Assembly: GCF_003612015.1 (NCBI RefSeq)
Contig: NZ_RARB01000004.1
Coordinates: 62,001 to 126,000, forward strand
From: Pantoea piersonii
Lineage (GTDB): Bacteria; Pseudomonadota; Gammaproteobacteria; Enterobacterales; Enterobacteriaceae
Direction: 5' to 3'
DNA length: 64,000 nucleotides
Part shown: piece by piece, positions 34,710-43,677 of the stretch
Numbering within the stretch: position 1 is the first letter of the stretch
Layout of the letters: each line of letters opens with the position of its first letter
The notes under the pieces: generated by a model
The model's database searches: none
What the model was told of the DNA's origin: nothing
What the model saw: only the letters and a program-made list of their open reading frames with translations
Program-made: the position numbers and the translations under genes

Positions 34710-35801
34710 TTAACGTAGCCGTTCTCCGCGCTCGTCAAATAGCAGGCAATGAGCGGCGGAAATGCCCAGTTCTACCTGTGCGCCCAGCTCGCGCGCATGC
34801 GCTTCGCGCTCCTCAACCACCAGCATCTGTTCACGCCCAATGTCGAGATAGAGATAGTTGGTGTGGCCGAGCATTTCGCTAAACGACAGCTCACCCTGAA
34901 AGCGCAACGCCTCTGGCGTTTGCATCACCGCCTGAAAATGCTCCGGCCGAATGCCCAGCGTTACCGCTTGCCCCTCGCGGCAGGGCGCAGCAACGCGCAG
35001 CACCAGGCTGTTAATCTTCAGCTCCGGCACCCGCAGCTGCACTTCGCCTTTGCCAACCGCGCTGATTTCAGCGTGCAGGAAGTTCATCCTGGGCGAACCG
35101 ATGAAGCCGGCGACGAAAAGGTTATCGGGATCGTGATAGAGCGTTAACGGCGCGCCAACCTGTTCAATGCGGCCCTGACGCAGCACCACAATGCGGTCAG
35201 CCAGGGTCATCGCCTCCAGCTGATCGTGGGTGACATATATCATGGTGTTGCCTAGCGAGGCGTGCAGCCGGGCAATCTCAATCCGCATCTGCAACCGCAG
35301 CTCCGCATCAAGATTAGAGAGCGGCTCATCGAACAGGAAAATCCGCGGACGGCGAATGATCGCCCGACCAATCGCCACGCGCTGCCGCTGCCCGCCAGAG
35401 AGCGCGCGCGGCAGGCGGTCAAGGAGTTCGGTCAGGTGCAGACGCGCCGCCGTCCGCTCAATCGCCTCGGCAATCTCCGCCTTTGATTTTTTCATCACCT
35501 CAAGCGGATAGGCCAGATTTCCGCGCACCGTCATATTGGGGTAGAGCGCATAAGACTGAAAGACCATGGCGATGCCGCGTTCGGTGGCGGGCTGCTGCGT
35601 CATGTCCTGCTCCTCAATCAGCAGCTGCCCGCTGCTGATCTCCTCCAGCCCGGCGATCATGCGCAGCAGCGTTGATTTACCGCAGCCGGAAGGCCCGACA
35701 AATACGACAAACTCACCGCTGTTGATCGTCAGATCGATGCCATGAATGACACTGACGTGCTCGTAAGACTTCTTCACATTCTGCAAGCGCAGGCTGGTCA
35801 T
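34710..35801 (-). CDS. ABC sugar importer ATPase (MalK/UgpC family)
   Basis: ATPase of a CUT1 carbohydrate importer, 363 residues. Walker A GPSGCGKST at 36-44, Q loop in AMVFQSYALYPNMTVRGNLA, signature LSGGQRQRVAIGRA, Walker B with D-loop IFLFDEPLSNLDAELR, and the H-loop in MIYVTHDQLEAMTLADRIVV. The last 120 residues form the OB-type regulatory domain of MalK/UgpC. It is encoded opposite to its binding-protein and permease genes, in an operon with the acetyltransferase (12 bases apart). Confidence 0.93.
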   Translation of the reverse strand: MTSLRLQNVKKSYEHVSVIHGIDLTINSGEFVVFVGPSGCGKSTLLRMIAGLEEISSGQLLIEEQDMTQQPATERGIAMVFQSYALYPNMTVRGNLAYPLEVMKKSKAEIAEAIERTAARLHLTELLDRLPRALSGGQRQRVAIGRAIIRRPRIFLFDEPLSNLDAELRLQMRIEIARLHASLGNTMIYVTHDQLEAMTLADRIVVLRQGRIEQVGAPLTLYHDPDNLFVAGFIGSPRMNFLHAEISAVGKGEVQLRVPELKINSLVLRVAAPCREGQAVTLGIRPEHFQAVMQTPEALRFQGELSFSEMLGHTNYLYLDIGREQMLVVEEREAHARELGAQVELGISAAHCLLFDERGERLR

Positions 35802-35813
35802 CGGCTACCTCAC

Positions 35814-36413
35814 TCAGAGTATCTGGCCCATGTAAATGGCGTTGCTGCGCATGATCGGCGTGAATCCCATGCGCTGATAGAACGCGCAGACCTGCTCGTT
35901 TTGCAGGCTCACGCCAAGGTGTACGCCGCTGACGCCTGCCGCCCGTAACGCTTCCAGTTCATGCTCAATCATTTTGCGTCCCCAGCCCCCTTTTTGCGCC
36001 GCTGGCAGCAGGTTGATGTGCAGATGCGCTGGCCACTGCGCCACCAGCGCGTCAGCCGCACTGTCGGGCTGACGGATGGCGTCGAGCACTTTATTATCAA
36101 GCGGCGCGCTGGCGGTACGCTGGCGATATTTCTCCTGCCATAACGGCCACCATTCCGCCTGCAGCTGCGCCTCGAAGGCACGCGTATCGGGCGCGGCTAC
36201 CACATAACCCATTACCTCGCCGCCGATCTCCAGCACAAAGGCAAAATCAGGCGCGAAGCGCGCATAGGGCACGGCAAACCGCTGGCCGGGATAGTCCGGA
36301 TCAGAGTAAAGCGCGCGGGCATCGCCTCCGGCATCGGCTGTCTCCAGACAGATGCGGTAGAGCGCCGGATAGTCCGCCGGGGTGGCCGGACGAATGACAC
36401 CTTGATTCGCCAT
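35814..36413 (-). CDS. GNAT acetyltransferase, resembles the HAT-like domain of O-GlcNAcases
   Basis: A 199-residue GNAT-fold protein. The C-terminal acetyl-CoA site reads AAQKGGWGRKMIEHELEALR, then GVSGVHLGVSLQNEQVCAFY and QRMGFTPI. The middle section (ALYSDPDYPGQRFAVPYARF, APDFAFVLE, EVMGYVVAAPDT) has the pattern seen in the acetyltransferase-like domain of human OGA and its free-standing bacterial relatives; that likeness is from memory. It is the first gene of the ATPase operon, inside an amino-sugar-type locus, so acetylation of an imported amino sugar is a reasonable guess. The locus lies divergent from the binding-protein operon. Confidence 0.8.
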   Translation of the reverse strand: MANQGVIRPATPADYPALYRICLETADAGGDARALYSDPDYPGQRFAVPYARFAPDFAFVLEIGGEVMGYVVAAPDTRAFEAQLQAEWWPLWQEKYRQRTASAPLDNKVLDAIRQPDSAADALVAQWPAHLHINLLPAAQKGGWGRKMIEHELEALRAAGVSGVHLGVSLQNEQVCAFYQRMGFTPIMRSNAIYMGQIL

Positions 36414-36965
36414 AATGCATTCTCATAAGTGGGTGAGAGGGGCAGTCGATGAACCGGCCCGCAGATGAAAAGTTACGTTAGTGAAAGCGGACTTAGTTTT
36501 CAAGATAGAATAATTATCTTATCGCACTAACGCATCGGGTTCGGCAATCTTTACCGGTATCACCTTTCACAACTGTGATCGCCAACACGCACGACAGGCG
36601 GCGTCTGAGGCTGGCTTTCAGAACTGGAAAAACGGAAAAATGTGAGCGTGATAGGATTTTCATATGTTTTATCATGAGGTTATTTTGCAATGGTGACGTT
36701 GATATTTTGTGCTGAGGAAAGACGTTCGGGTGGCGTTCCGCTGCGGTCAGGTCACGGATAGCCAGCGCGGCATGCTGATTTTGCCGCCACAATGCTGTTT
36801 ATTTGCGCGTGCTCACAGCGTTGCAATTTCACCGGCTGGCTGTTTGACTTTATTTTTCTATTAAAGTAAGTATGGATAAGCGTGTGATGTAAAAGGCTTC
36901 AGCCTGCGGGATGGCGGGCGGTGAGATGAAAGGATGCCGACCCTGGTCTGGAGAAGGTGAGCATA
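36414..36965. other. Divergent regulatory region of the ABC importer locus
   Basis: These 552 bases separate the acetyltransferase and binding-protein starts. I see an AT-rich near-palindrome GATAGAATAATTATCTTATC (36504-36523), a wider inverted repeat CGTTAGTG (36476-36483) / CACTAACG (36525-36532), and a possible TTGACT -35 at 36844 before an AT-rich stretch on the plus strand. A 92-codon minus-strand frame (36514-36792) has no ribosome site or recognisable product. No RNA gene recognised. Confidence 0.5.
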
Positions 36966-38297
36966 ATGTCTGTTTCCTCAGTTCGTTCGTTCCGTATTCG
37001 CAATGTGGGTCGGCTATTGGCGGCGGGCTTGCTGGCGGGCAGCGTCGCGCACGTCGCGCAGGCCGCCGTCACCCTCAATGAGTGGGATATCTATAACTAT
37101 CCGCAGCAGACAGCCGCCGTGGACGAGGGCATTAAAGCCTTTTCGCAGCAGAATCCAGGCATTGTGATTAACCGGTCGGTACACTCGTTTGAAGATACGC
37201 GTATTCCGCTCAAGCTGGCGCTCACCGCTGGCGACGGGCCGCAGATCGCCCAGGTGAATCAGGGCGGCGGCGATATGGGCTCCCTCGTGAAAGATAAACT
37301 GCTGGTGCCGCTGGATAGCTATGCCAGCGCCGACGGCTGGACCACACGCTTCCCCGACTCGATTCTTAAACGTAACCGCTGGTCAGACAGCGGCGAATTC
37401 GGCAGCGGCAAACTGTACGGCGTCGCCAGCCTCGGTGAAATGGTTGGGCTTTACTACAACAAAGCGCTGCTGGATAAAGCGGGCATTGCGGTTCCCAAAA
37501 CCCTGGCTGAGCTGGAGAGCGCCATGGCGAAGCTGAAACAGCAGGGCACCGCGCCGATGATGCTCGGCCTGCTGGATGGCAACATGGGCCAACAGCTGCT
37601 CAGCACCCTGTGGCAGGCGCAAATAGAAAGCCACGACCGTAAGGCGCTGGACAATCTGATTTACGATGTCGGCGGCAGCTTTAAGGATGACAAGCTGGTG
37701 AAGGCCGCCACCATGATGAAGCGCTGGACAGACAACGGCTACTTTTTCCCGGGCTTCCAGGGGATCGGTCACGATGACGCCGCGACGCTGTTCCAGAACA
37801 ATCAGGCGGCCTTCCTGGTGAGCGGCACCTGGTACCTCGGCCAGTTTAAAGACAATAAAGATATTCACTTTGCCGCCATGCCCGCCGGTGACGGCGTGAA
37901 GCAGCCGCTGATGGTGGGCGGTACCGACCTGGCCTTCTCAGTCACCAGCACCGCGAAGAGTAAAGAGCAGCAGGATGCGGCGGCGAAATTCATTAACTAT
38001 ATGGTATCGGATGAGATGGCTGACCGCTGGCTGAAGATCGGCTTCCTGCCTGCCAGCACCAATAAGACGGCCAAAATGCCGACGGACAATCCGCTGCTGG
38101 CGGAGGCGTATCAGGTGTGGCTGACGCTCAACGACTATGACGGTCTGGGCCACTACGTTGACTGGGCGACGCCGACCATGAATGCCGAGCTGAATCAGAA
38201 CGTTCAGCTGCTGCTGGCCGGCCGGCAGACAGCCGACCAGATGATCGCTAATTTTGACGACAACTATCAGCGTTACCTGAAAACCCTGAAACATTAA
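36966..38297 (+). CDS. ABC sugar importer, periplasmic binding protein
   Basis: Solute-binding protein of 443 residues (SBP_bac_1, CUT1). Signal peptide [20 protein letters not shown]...AQA with cleavage near residue 33. The mature chain starts [11 protein letters not shown] and shows the family pattern: [60 protein letters not shown] and [15 protein letters not shown]. The ATG at 36966 is chosen with GGAGAAGG upstream; an in-frame GTG at 36957 overlaps that site. First gene of an operon with two permeases and a GH28 enzyme. Confidence 0.92.
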   Translation: MSVSSVRSFRIRNVGRLLAAGLLAGSVAHVAQAAVTLNEWDIYNYPQQTAAVDEGIKAFSQQNPGIVINRSVHSFEDTRIPLKLALTAGDGPQIAQVNQGGGDMGSLVKDKLLVPLDSYASADGWTTRFPDSILKRNRWSDSGEFGSGKLYGVASLGEMVGLYYNKALLDKAGIAVPKTLAELESAMAKLKQQGTAPMMLGLLDGNMGQQLLSTLWQAQIESHDRKALDNLIYDVGGSFKDDKLVKAATMMKRWTDNGYFFPGFQGIGHDDAATLFQNNQAAFLVSGTWYLGQFKDNKDIHFAAMPAGDGVKQPLMVGGTDLAFSVTSTAKSKEQQDAAAKFINYMVSDEMADRWLKIGFLPASTNKTAKMPTDNPLLAEAYQVWLTLNDYDGLGHYVDWATPTMNAELNQNVQLLLAGRQTADQMIANFDDNYQRYLKTLKH

Positions 38298-38303
38298 GCC
38301 GGT

Positions 38304-38324
38304 GGCCCGGCCTATTGCCGGGCC
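38304..38324 (+). promoter_or_regulatory. Intercistronic hairpin after the binding-protein gene
   Basis: Perfect stem GGCCCGGC/GCCGGGCC with a 5-base loop, without a T-run, between binding-protein and permease genes. Such hairpins protect the upstream message so that much more binding protein than permease is made, as after malE. Confidence 0.6.
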
Positions 38325-38354
38325 TGAGTGTCGTTCTGAGCCACGAGTACGGTT

Positions 38355-39227
38355 ATGTTGAATCTAAGCGGTTGGCGTAATTTTCTCTATGTTCTGCCTG
38401 CAGTACTGGTCTACGCGGTATTTCTGCTCTTTCCATTGCTGGCCTCGCTGGGCATCAGCTTTACCGAGTGGGACGGCACCTCGCTGCCGCTGTTTAGCGG
38501 TGTCAGCAACTATCTGCGCATGTTCAGCGATCCGGTATTCTGGATTGCGCTGGGTAATAACGCCATCCTGATGCTGTTCTATACCCTGTTGCCCATTAGC
38601 GTGGGCCTGCTGCTGTGCAGCTTTTTGTATGACACGCGCAGTAACAGCGAACGAAGCGTGCTGCGTATTCTCTTCTTTCTGCCCTATATCATGCCGATGG
38701 CGGTGCTGGGGGTCGTATGGCGCTGGCTGTATAACCCGGCGTTTGGTCCGATCGATCAGGTACTGCGTGCTATCGGCTTGCCGCAGCTGGCGATGTCGTG
38801 GCTCGGTGACTTTACCTGGGCGCTGCCCGCCGTCGGCTTAGTCGCTACCTGGTACTTCTTCGGCTTCTGTCTGGTGCTGTTTATGGCGGGGCTGCAGCGG
38901 ATGGATCCTTCTCTGCTGGAGGCGGCCGATCTGGATGGCTCCTCGCGTCGCCAGAAGTTTATGCGAATCACCCTGCCGGGCCTGCGGCCCGAGTTGCGGA
39001 TCGCGCTGCTGTTGACGGTTATCGCCAGCCTGAAGGCGTTTGATCTGGTCTATGTGATGACCCAGGGCGGGCCGGGCACCTCGACCATGGTCACCAATAT
39101 CTTCATGTATAAGCAGGGCTTTGACCTGCACTACTTTGGCTATGCTTCATCGGTAGCGGTGTTCAGCATGCTGATCGTGTTAGGGATTAACTACCTGATA
39201 CACCTGGCTTTAAAGGAGCGTTACTGA
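38355..39227 (+). CDS. ABC sugar importer permease 1 (MalF/LacF type)
   Basis: Inner-membrane permease of 290 residues with six segments. The ATPase-contact EAA loop is LLEAADLDGSSRRQKFMRIT followed by LPGL. Other family marks are LFPLLASLGISFTEWDG and ILFFLPYIMPMAVLGVVWRW. Its stop overlaps the start of permease 2 (TGATG), so they are coupled. Confidence 0.93.
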   Translation: MLNLSGWRNFLYVLPAVLVYAVFLLFPLLASLGISFTEWDGTSLPLFSGVSNYLRMFSDPVFWIALGNNAILMLFYTLLPISVGLLLCSFLYDTRSNSERSVLRILFFLPYIMPMAVLGVVWRWLYNPAFGPIDQVLRAIGLPQLAMSWLGDFTWALPAVGLVATWYFFGFCLVLFMAGLQRMDPSLLEAADLDGSSRRQKFMRITLPGLRPELRIALLLTVIASLKAFDLVYVMTQGGPGTSTMVTNIFMYKQGFDLHYFGYASSVAVFSMLIVLGINYLIHLALKERY

Positions 39228-40042
39228 TGCGAAGTACGCTGGTGATTTCACGCGCGCTGATCTGGATTGTTGCGCTGATGACCATCCTGCCGTTTCTGAT
39301 GGCGCTGATGACCTCCTTCAAAACCCAGATGGAGCTGTTTCAGGGCGTGTTCACGCTGCCCGCCTCGTTTAGCATCAGAAACTACGTTACCGCCTGGCAG
39401 CAGGGGCATTTTAACATCTACTTCCTTAACTCAGTGCTGGTGGTCATTCCTGTGGTGCTGTGCAGCGTGCTGCTTGGGATTCTGGCGGGGTTTGGCTTCG
39501 CCTGGCTGAAAATTCCCGGTAAAAAAGGGATTGCGGCGCTGCTGGCGCTCGGTATGGTGCTGCCGAGCGAGGCGTTTATCATTCCGCTCTATCATGAACT
39601 GCGCTGGATGGGGCTGACGAATACCTACCTGGCGCTGATCCTGCCGCAAATCGCCTTGTCGCTGCCGTTTACCACGCTGATGATCGCCAGCGCCTTTCAG
39701 CAGGTGCCGAAAGAGCTGATAGAAGCTGCGGTGATGGATGGCGCGTCGCGGGTCAAAATCCTGTGGGGTATTCTGGTACCGGCGATCTGGCCGACGTTGT
39801 CGACGCTTGGTCTATTACTCTTTATCTGGACCTGGAACGAATTCCTTATTCCCCTCATTCTGGTCAACAAAGATGAACTGCGCACTCTGCCGATTGGCAT
39901 GATGTTCTTTCAGAACAAAAACACCATCGATATTCCGGTACTGATGGCGGGCGCGATGATTGTCATTATGCCGCTGATAGCGGTGTTCCTGATTTTCCAG
40001 CGGAAATTTATCAGTGGCGTGACCGAAGGCGCCGTGAAGTAA
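39227..40042 (+). CDS. ABC sugar importer permease 2 (MalG/LacG type)
   Basis: Second permease, 271 residues, six segments. EAA loop: ELIEAAVMDGASRVKILWGI followed by LVPAIWP. Also LPFLMALMTSFKTQMELFQG and LPLSL-like QIALSLPFTTLMIASAFQQV. Forms the heterodimeric channel with permease 1. The GH28 gene starts 104 bases downstream in the same direction. Confidence 0.93.
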   Translation: MRSTLVISRALIWIVALMTILPFLMALMTSFKTQMELFQGVFTLPASFSIRNYVTAWQQGHFNIYFLNSVLVVIPVVLCSVLLGILAGFGFAWLKIPGKKGIAALLALGMVLPSEAFIIPLYHELRWMGLTNTYLALILPQIALSLPFTTLMIASAFQQVPKELIEAAVMDGASRVKILWGILVPAIWPTLSTLGLLLFIWTWNEFLIPLILVNKDELRTLPIGMMFFQNKNTIDIPVLMAGAMIVIMPLIAVFLIFQRKFISGVTEGAVK

Positions 40043-40145
40043 TGCGAAAGATGTCATATGGCGCGGCGAAGTGGCGGCCAGACAAAGGTTTGCAACGCCA
40101 GAACGTGCTGCAATTCTTCCTCCTCACTGTTGCGGGAGCCGCATA

Positions 40146-41474
40146 ATGCACCTTTCCCTTGCTGATTTTCATCCTGCCGCCGATGGCGAAACCCTGGATA
40201 CGGCGGTGCTGCAATACGCCATGGATCAGATCGCTGCCGCGGGCGGAGGACGCCTGACGGTGCCTGCCGGGCGTTACCGCAGCGGCTGCCTGAATCTGCC
40301 CTCTGATTTTGAACTGCACCTTGAAGCGGGCGCAGTGCTGATCGCCAGTCAGCGGCTGGCCGATTACCAGCCGTTCCAGGCGCTGAGCAGCGCCGAGAAG
40401 TCGCACAATGTGCTGCTCTACGCCCTTGGCCAGCGCAATCTCACCATCAGCGGCACTGGCCGCATTGACGGCGACGGCGAAGCCTGGTTCGCCGCCGGGC
40501 GTGACGAGCAGGGCTACCGGCTGCCGCGCGCCGACAGGCCGCGCATCATTGTGTTTGAAGATTGCGAACAGGTGCGGCTGGAGGACGTTACCATTGTGCA
40601 GGCCCCGATGTGGACCGTGCATCTGGTGAGCTGCCGGCATGTGCATATCGACCATCTCACCATCGACAACGCCATGACTATGCCGAATACCGACGCGCTG
40701 GATATCGACAGCTGCGAGACGGTGTTTGTCAGCAACTGCTACCTCAGCGCTGCCGATGACGCAATCTGTATTAAAACCACCCACAAACCAGCGGCGCTGC
40801 GGCGTCCGGCACGGCAGATTATGATTACCAATTGCCAGCTGCGCAGTTACAGCTGCGCCTTTAAGATCGGCACCGAAACCTGGGATGACGTGGAAGATGT
40901 GACGGTCACCGGCTGCACCATATTTGACTCCAATCGCGCCGTAGGCATCCTGTCTCGCGACGGCGGCACCCTGCGGCGTCTGCTGTTCAGCCAGCTGACC
41001 TTTGTCTGCCATTATGCGCCGCCGTGCCACTGGGGAAAGGCCGACCCGCTGTTTATTTCAGTACGCAGCCGTCGCCCTGACATTATGCCTGGCAGGGTTG
41101 AGCAGGTGCAGTTCAGCAATATCGTCGGCGTGGCGGAAGGGGCGATCAACCTGCATGCGGCGCGGCCGGGCGATATCCGCGACGTGCTGATCGCCAGCGT
41201 GCAGCTGCGCCAGACGCTGAGCCATGATAGCGCGCAGGGACAGTATGATATTCGGCCGCCGTGCAACCCGGACGCGCCGACCGGCATGGGCCTGGATAAT
41301 GCGTATAAGCTCGACCCCAGAACCGGCGAAGCGTACGGCGTAGAGCGTTATCCTGACGGCCTGCCCGCGCTGTTCGCGCGCGGCGTTGAGAACCTGCGCT
41401 GGCATCACCTGGCGGTTGAGCGGCCTGAGCCGCTGCCGCCAGGCTGGCATGCAGAGCTGTTCGACGTGGATTAA
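40146..41474 (+). CDS. Glycoside hydrolase family 28, cytoplasmic
   Basis: Right-handed beta-helix enzyme of 442 residues without a signal peptide. N-terminal ALQYAMDQIAAAGGGRLTVP-type start (VLQYAMDQIAAAGGGRLTV), helix coils, then the GH28 acid residues: NTDALDIDSC and SAADDAICIKT. The usual GHG motif is replaced by CAFKIGTETWDD and the RIK motif by AVGILSRDG, so the sugar-binding subsites differ from classical polygalacturonases. It must act on material brought in by the adjacent ABC importer. The ATG at 40146 has GGGAGCC upstream; the frame is open back to 40071 but the family match begins at this ATG. Substrate unknown: a galacturonide or related alpha-linked acidic disaccharide is the first guess. 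Confidence 0.85.
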   Translation: MHLSLADFHPAADGETLDTAVLQYAMDQIAAAGGGRLTVPAGRYRSGCLNLPSDFELHLEAGAVLIASQRLADYQPFQALSSAEKSHNVLLYALGQRNLTISGTGRIDGDGEAWFAAGRDEQGYRLPRADRPRIIVFEDCEQVRLEDVTIVQAPMWTVHLVSCRHVHIDHLTIDNAMTMPNTDALDIDSCETVFVSNCYLSAADDAICIKTTHKPAALRRPARQIMITNCQLRSYSCAFKIGTETWDDVEDVTVTGCTIFDSNRAVGILSRDGGTLRRLLFSQLTFVCHYAPPCHWGKADPLFISVRSRRPDIMPGRVEQVQFSNIVGVAEGAINLHAARPGDIRDVLIASVQLRQTLSHDSAQGQYDIRPPCNPDAPTGMGLDNAYKLDPRTGEAYGVERYPDGLPALFARGVENLRWHHLAVERPEPLPPGWHAELFDVD

Positions 41475-42547
41475 GCGTTGAGCGCGGCGGCGATCGCGGC
41501 GCCAAGCGCTTCGGTGCCTGCGTCGCCGCCAAGATCGCGCGTCAGGCATTCGCCCTGCGCCAGCGTGCGTTCGATAGCGTCGAGCACCGCGTCGCCCGCC
41601 TCTTTATAACCCAGGTGTTCCAGCATCATCGCGCCGCACCAGATCTGGCCGATGGGATTCGCCACGCCTTTACCGGCGATATCGGGCGCGGAGCCGTGTA
41701 CCGGTTCGAACAGGCTGGGGAAGGTGCGGTCAGGGTTGATGTTAGCGGAGGGCGCAATGCCGATAGTGCCGGTACAGGCCGGGCCGAGATCGGAGAGGAT
41801 ATCGCCGAACAGGTTGCTGGCGACTACCACGTCGAACCAGTCAGGATGCAGCACGAAATTGGCGGTAAGAATATCGATATGATACTTATCGACTTTGACC
41901 TGCGGATAGTGCTCGCCCATCGCCTCAACTCGCTTGTCCCAGTAAGGCATAGTAATGGCGATGCCGTTGGATTTCGTGGCGGAGGTCAGGTGCTTTTTCG
42001 GGCGGCTGTTTGCCAGCTCGTAGGCAAATTTCAGGATGCGATCGACGCCGGTGCGCGTCATCACGGTTTCCTGGATCACCACTTCACGCTCGGTGCCGGG
42101 GAACATCGTGCCGCCGACGCTGGAGTATTCGCCCTCGGTATTTTCACGCACCACGTAAAAGTCGATATCGCCCGGTTTGCGGTTCGCCAGCGGTGCCTTA
42201 ACGCCGGGCATCAGGCGCACCGGCCGCAGGTTAACGTACTGGTCGAACTCGCGGCGGAACTGCAGCAGCGATCCCCACAGCGAGACGTGATCCGGCACGA
42301 TCTCAGGCCATCCCACCGCGCCGAAGTAGATCGCATCGAAGGTTTTCAGCTGCGCAAACCAGTCATCGGGCAGCATCTTGCCGTGCTGCTGCCAGTATTC
42401 GGCACTGGCGAAATCGAACCACTCCCAGCGCAACGCGATACCAAACTTCTCTGCCGCCGCATTCATCACGCGGATGCCTTCCGGCATCACCTCTTTACCG
42501 ATACCGTCGCCGGGGATCACGGCAATACGATGGATTTTTTCAGTCAC
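41471..42547 (-). CDS. dmlA: D-malate dehydrogenase (decarboxylating) DmlA
   Basis: NAD-dependent beta-decarboxylating dehydrogenase, 358 residues, converting D-malate to pyruvate and CO2 (tartrate and isopropylmalate as side substrates). It follows E. coli DmlA (YeaU) closely: IAVIPGDGIGKEVMPEGIRV, FDAIYFGAVGWPEIVPDHVS, WGSLLQFRREFDQYVNLRPV, DFYVVRENTEGEYSSVGG, VVASNLFGDILSDLGPACTG and FPSLFEPVHGSAPDIAGKG. The likely start is GTG at 42547 with TGAGGTG upstream; another GTG at 42559 is too close to that site. Its stop overlaps the GH28 stop region tail to tail by 4 bases. Confidence 0.92.
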   Translation of the reverse strand: MTEKIHRIAVIPGDGIGKEVMPEGIRVMNAAAEKFGIALRWEWFDFASAEYWQQHGKMLPDDWFAQLKTFDAIYFGAVGWPEIVPDHVSLWGSLLQFRREFDQYVNLRPVRLMPGVKAPLANRKPGDIDFYVVRENTEGEYSSVGGTMFPGTEREVVIQETVMTRTGVDRILKFAYELANSRPKKHLTSATKSNGIAITMPYWDKRVEAMGEHYPQVKVDKYHIDILTANFVLHPDWFDVVVASNLFGDILSDLGPACTGTIGIAPSANINPDRTFPSLFEPVHGSAPDIAGKGVANPIGQIWCGAMMLEHLGYKEAGDAVLDAIERTLAQGECLTRDLGGDAGTEALGAAIAAALNA

Positions 42548-42633
42548 AGGGCACCTCACAGGGTTGATGTTCGAATTGTCTCCGCAGTATAACTTTGCAT
42601 CACCGGGAAATAATTAGCCTGAAACGCAAGCCA

Positions 42634-43551
42634 ATGTTGAATCAAAGTAAAGAATCCCGCACTTCGACCGACGATCTCGCCTTCTTTGTGCGTATCGCTA
42701 CCCTTGGCAGCCTGACGGCGGCGGCGCGCGATCTCGGTTTATCGCTGGCGGCGGTCAGCAAGCGTCTCAGCCAGCTTGAGCGACGGCTCGGCGTGCAGCT
42801 GCTCAGGCGCACCACGCGGCGTCTGGAGCTGACGGCAGAAGGACGCCGCTATCTGGACGGCGCGCGTCCGCTGCTCGATCAGCTGGCGGCGCTGGAGGAG
42901 GCGGTAAGCGGCCAGACGCAGACGCTGCGCGGCACGCTGAATATTAACGCCTCGTTCGGCTTCGGCCGCCGCCACGTCGCCGCCTGCGTCTCGGCGTTCG
43001 CGGCTCTGCACCCTGATCTGTCGCTTTCGCTGCAGCTCAGCAGCCAGCCGCTCAATTTTCTCGATGCTAACGTGGATATCGATGTGCGCGTCGGCGAACC
43101 GCCCGATTCACGGCTGGTGGCGCGTCGGCTGCGCACCAATCCGCGCATCCTTTGCTGCTCACCCGCTTACGCGGCCCGCTGCGGACTGCCCGCCGATATT
43201 CATGGACTGGCGCAGCACAACTGCATTCTGCTGCGCCAGCATGAAGGGGATTTTACCCTGTGGCGCTTTGTTAAGGGGGATGAGAGCAGCAGCCAGAAGG
43301 TTCGTGGCAGCCTGCTCACTAATGACGGCGAGGTGGCGATGCGCATGGCGCTGGACGGTCACGGCATCCTGCTGCGCTCGTGGTGGGATGCGCAGCACGC
43401 CATTGAACGGGGCGAGCTGCTGCACGTTCTGCCGGAATGGCAGGCGCCTGACGGTGATATTTTTGCGGTATGGCAGGCGCAGCGTCAGCTTCCGGCGCGT
43501 ATTACCGCCTTTGTCGATTTTTTACAGGCGCGTTTACAGCAGGAGGCGTAA
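42634..43551 (+). CDS. LysR-family regulator, DmlR-like
   Basis: Regulator of 305 residues, divergent from dmlA with 86 bases between the starts, so its control of dmlA is likely, as DmlR controls dmlA in E. coli. Winged helix-turn-helix FVRIATLGSLTAAARDLGLS, AAVSKRLSQLERRLGVQLL, RRTTRRLELTAEGRRYLDG; effector domain from about 105. The ATG at 42634 is used; a TTG at 42595 gives a 13-residue extension with no ribosome site. Confidence 0.82.
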   Translation: MLNQSKESRTSTDDLAFFVRIATLGSLTAAARDLGLSLAAVSKRLSQLERRLGVQLLRRTTRRLELTAEGRRYLDGARPLLDQLAALEEAVSGQTQTLRGTLNINASFGFGRRHVAACVSAFAALHPDLSLSLQLSSQPLNFLDANVDIDVRVGEPPDSRLVARRLRTNPRILCCSPAYAARCGLPADIHGLAQHNCILLRQHEGDFTLWRFVKGDESSSQKVRGSLLTNDGEVAMRMALDGHGILLRSWWDAQHAIERGELLHVLPEWQAPDGDIFAVWQAQRQLPARITAFVDFLQARLQQEA

Positions 43552-43592
43552 CGCTGTCGCCGCGGCGGGTTAATATTTACACATTGATTGTT

Positions 43593-43611
43593 AATGAGTA
43601 TGATTCTCATT
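43593..43611. promoter_or_regulatory. Fur box upstream of the YncE-like lipoprotein
   Basis: The 15-base core TGAGTATGATTCTCA (43595-43609) matches the 7-1-7 Fur consensus TGATAAT-N-ATTATCA at 11 of 14 fixed positions. It ends 67 bases before the start codon, where it would cover the promoter. E. coli yncE is a known Fur target. Confidence 0.7.
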
Positions 43612-43677
43612 CTTTTTGAGCGCTAACCGCTGCGGATTAACCGGGCGGAGGCGACTCATTTGCTAAGGGAGTCATGC

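Noticed and set aside
36567..36578. TCACA-AC-TGTGA taken first for a CRP site
   Set aside because: The half-sites are in the wrong order and too close; CRP needs TGTGA-N6-TCACA.
36514..36792. 92-codon minus-strand frame in the ABC locus regulatory gap
   Set aside because: No ribosome site and no recognisable product; base use looks non-coding.
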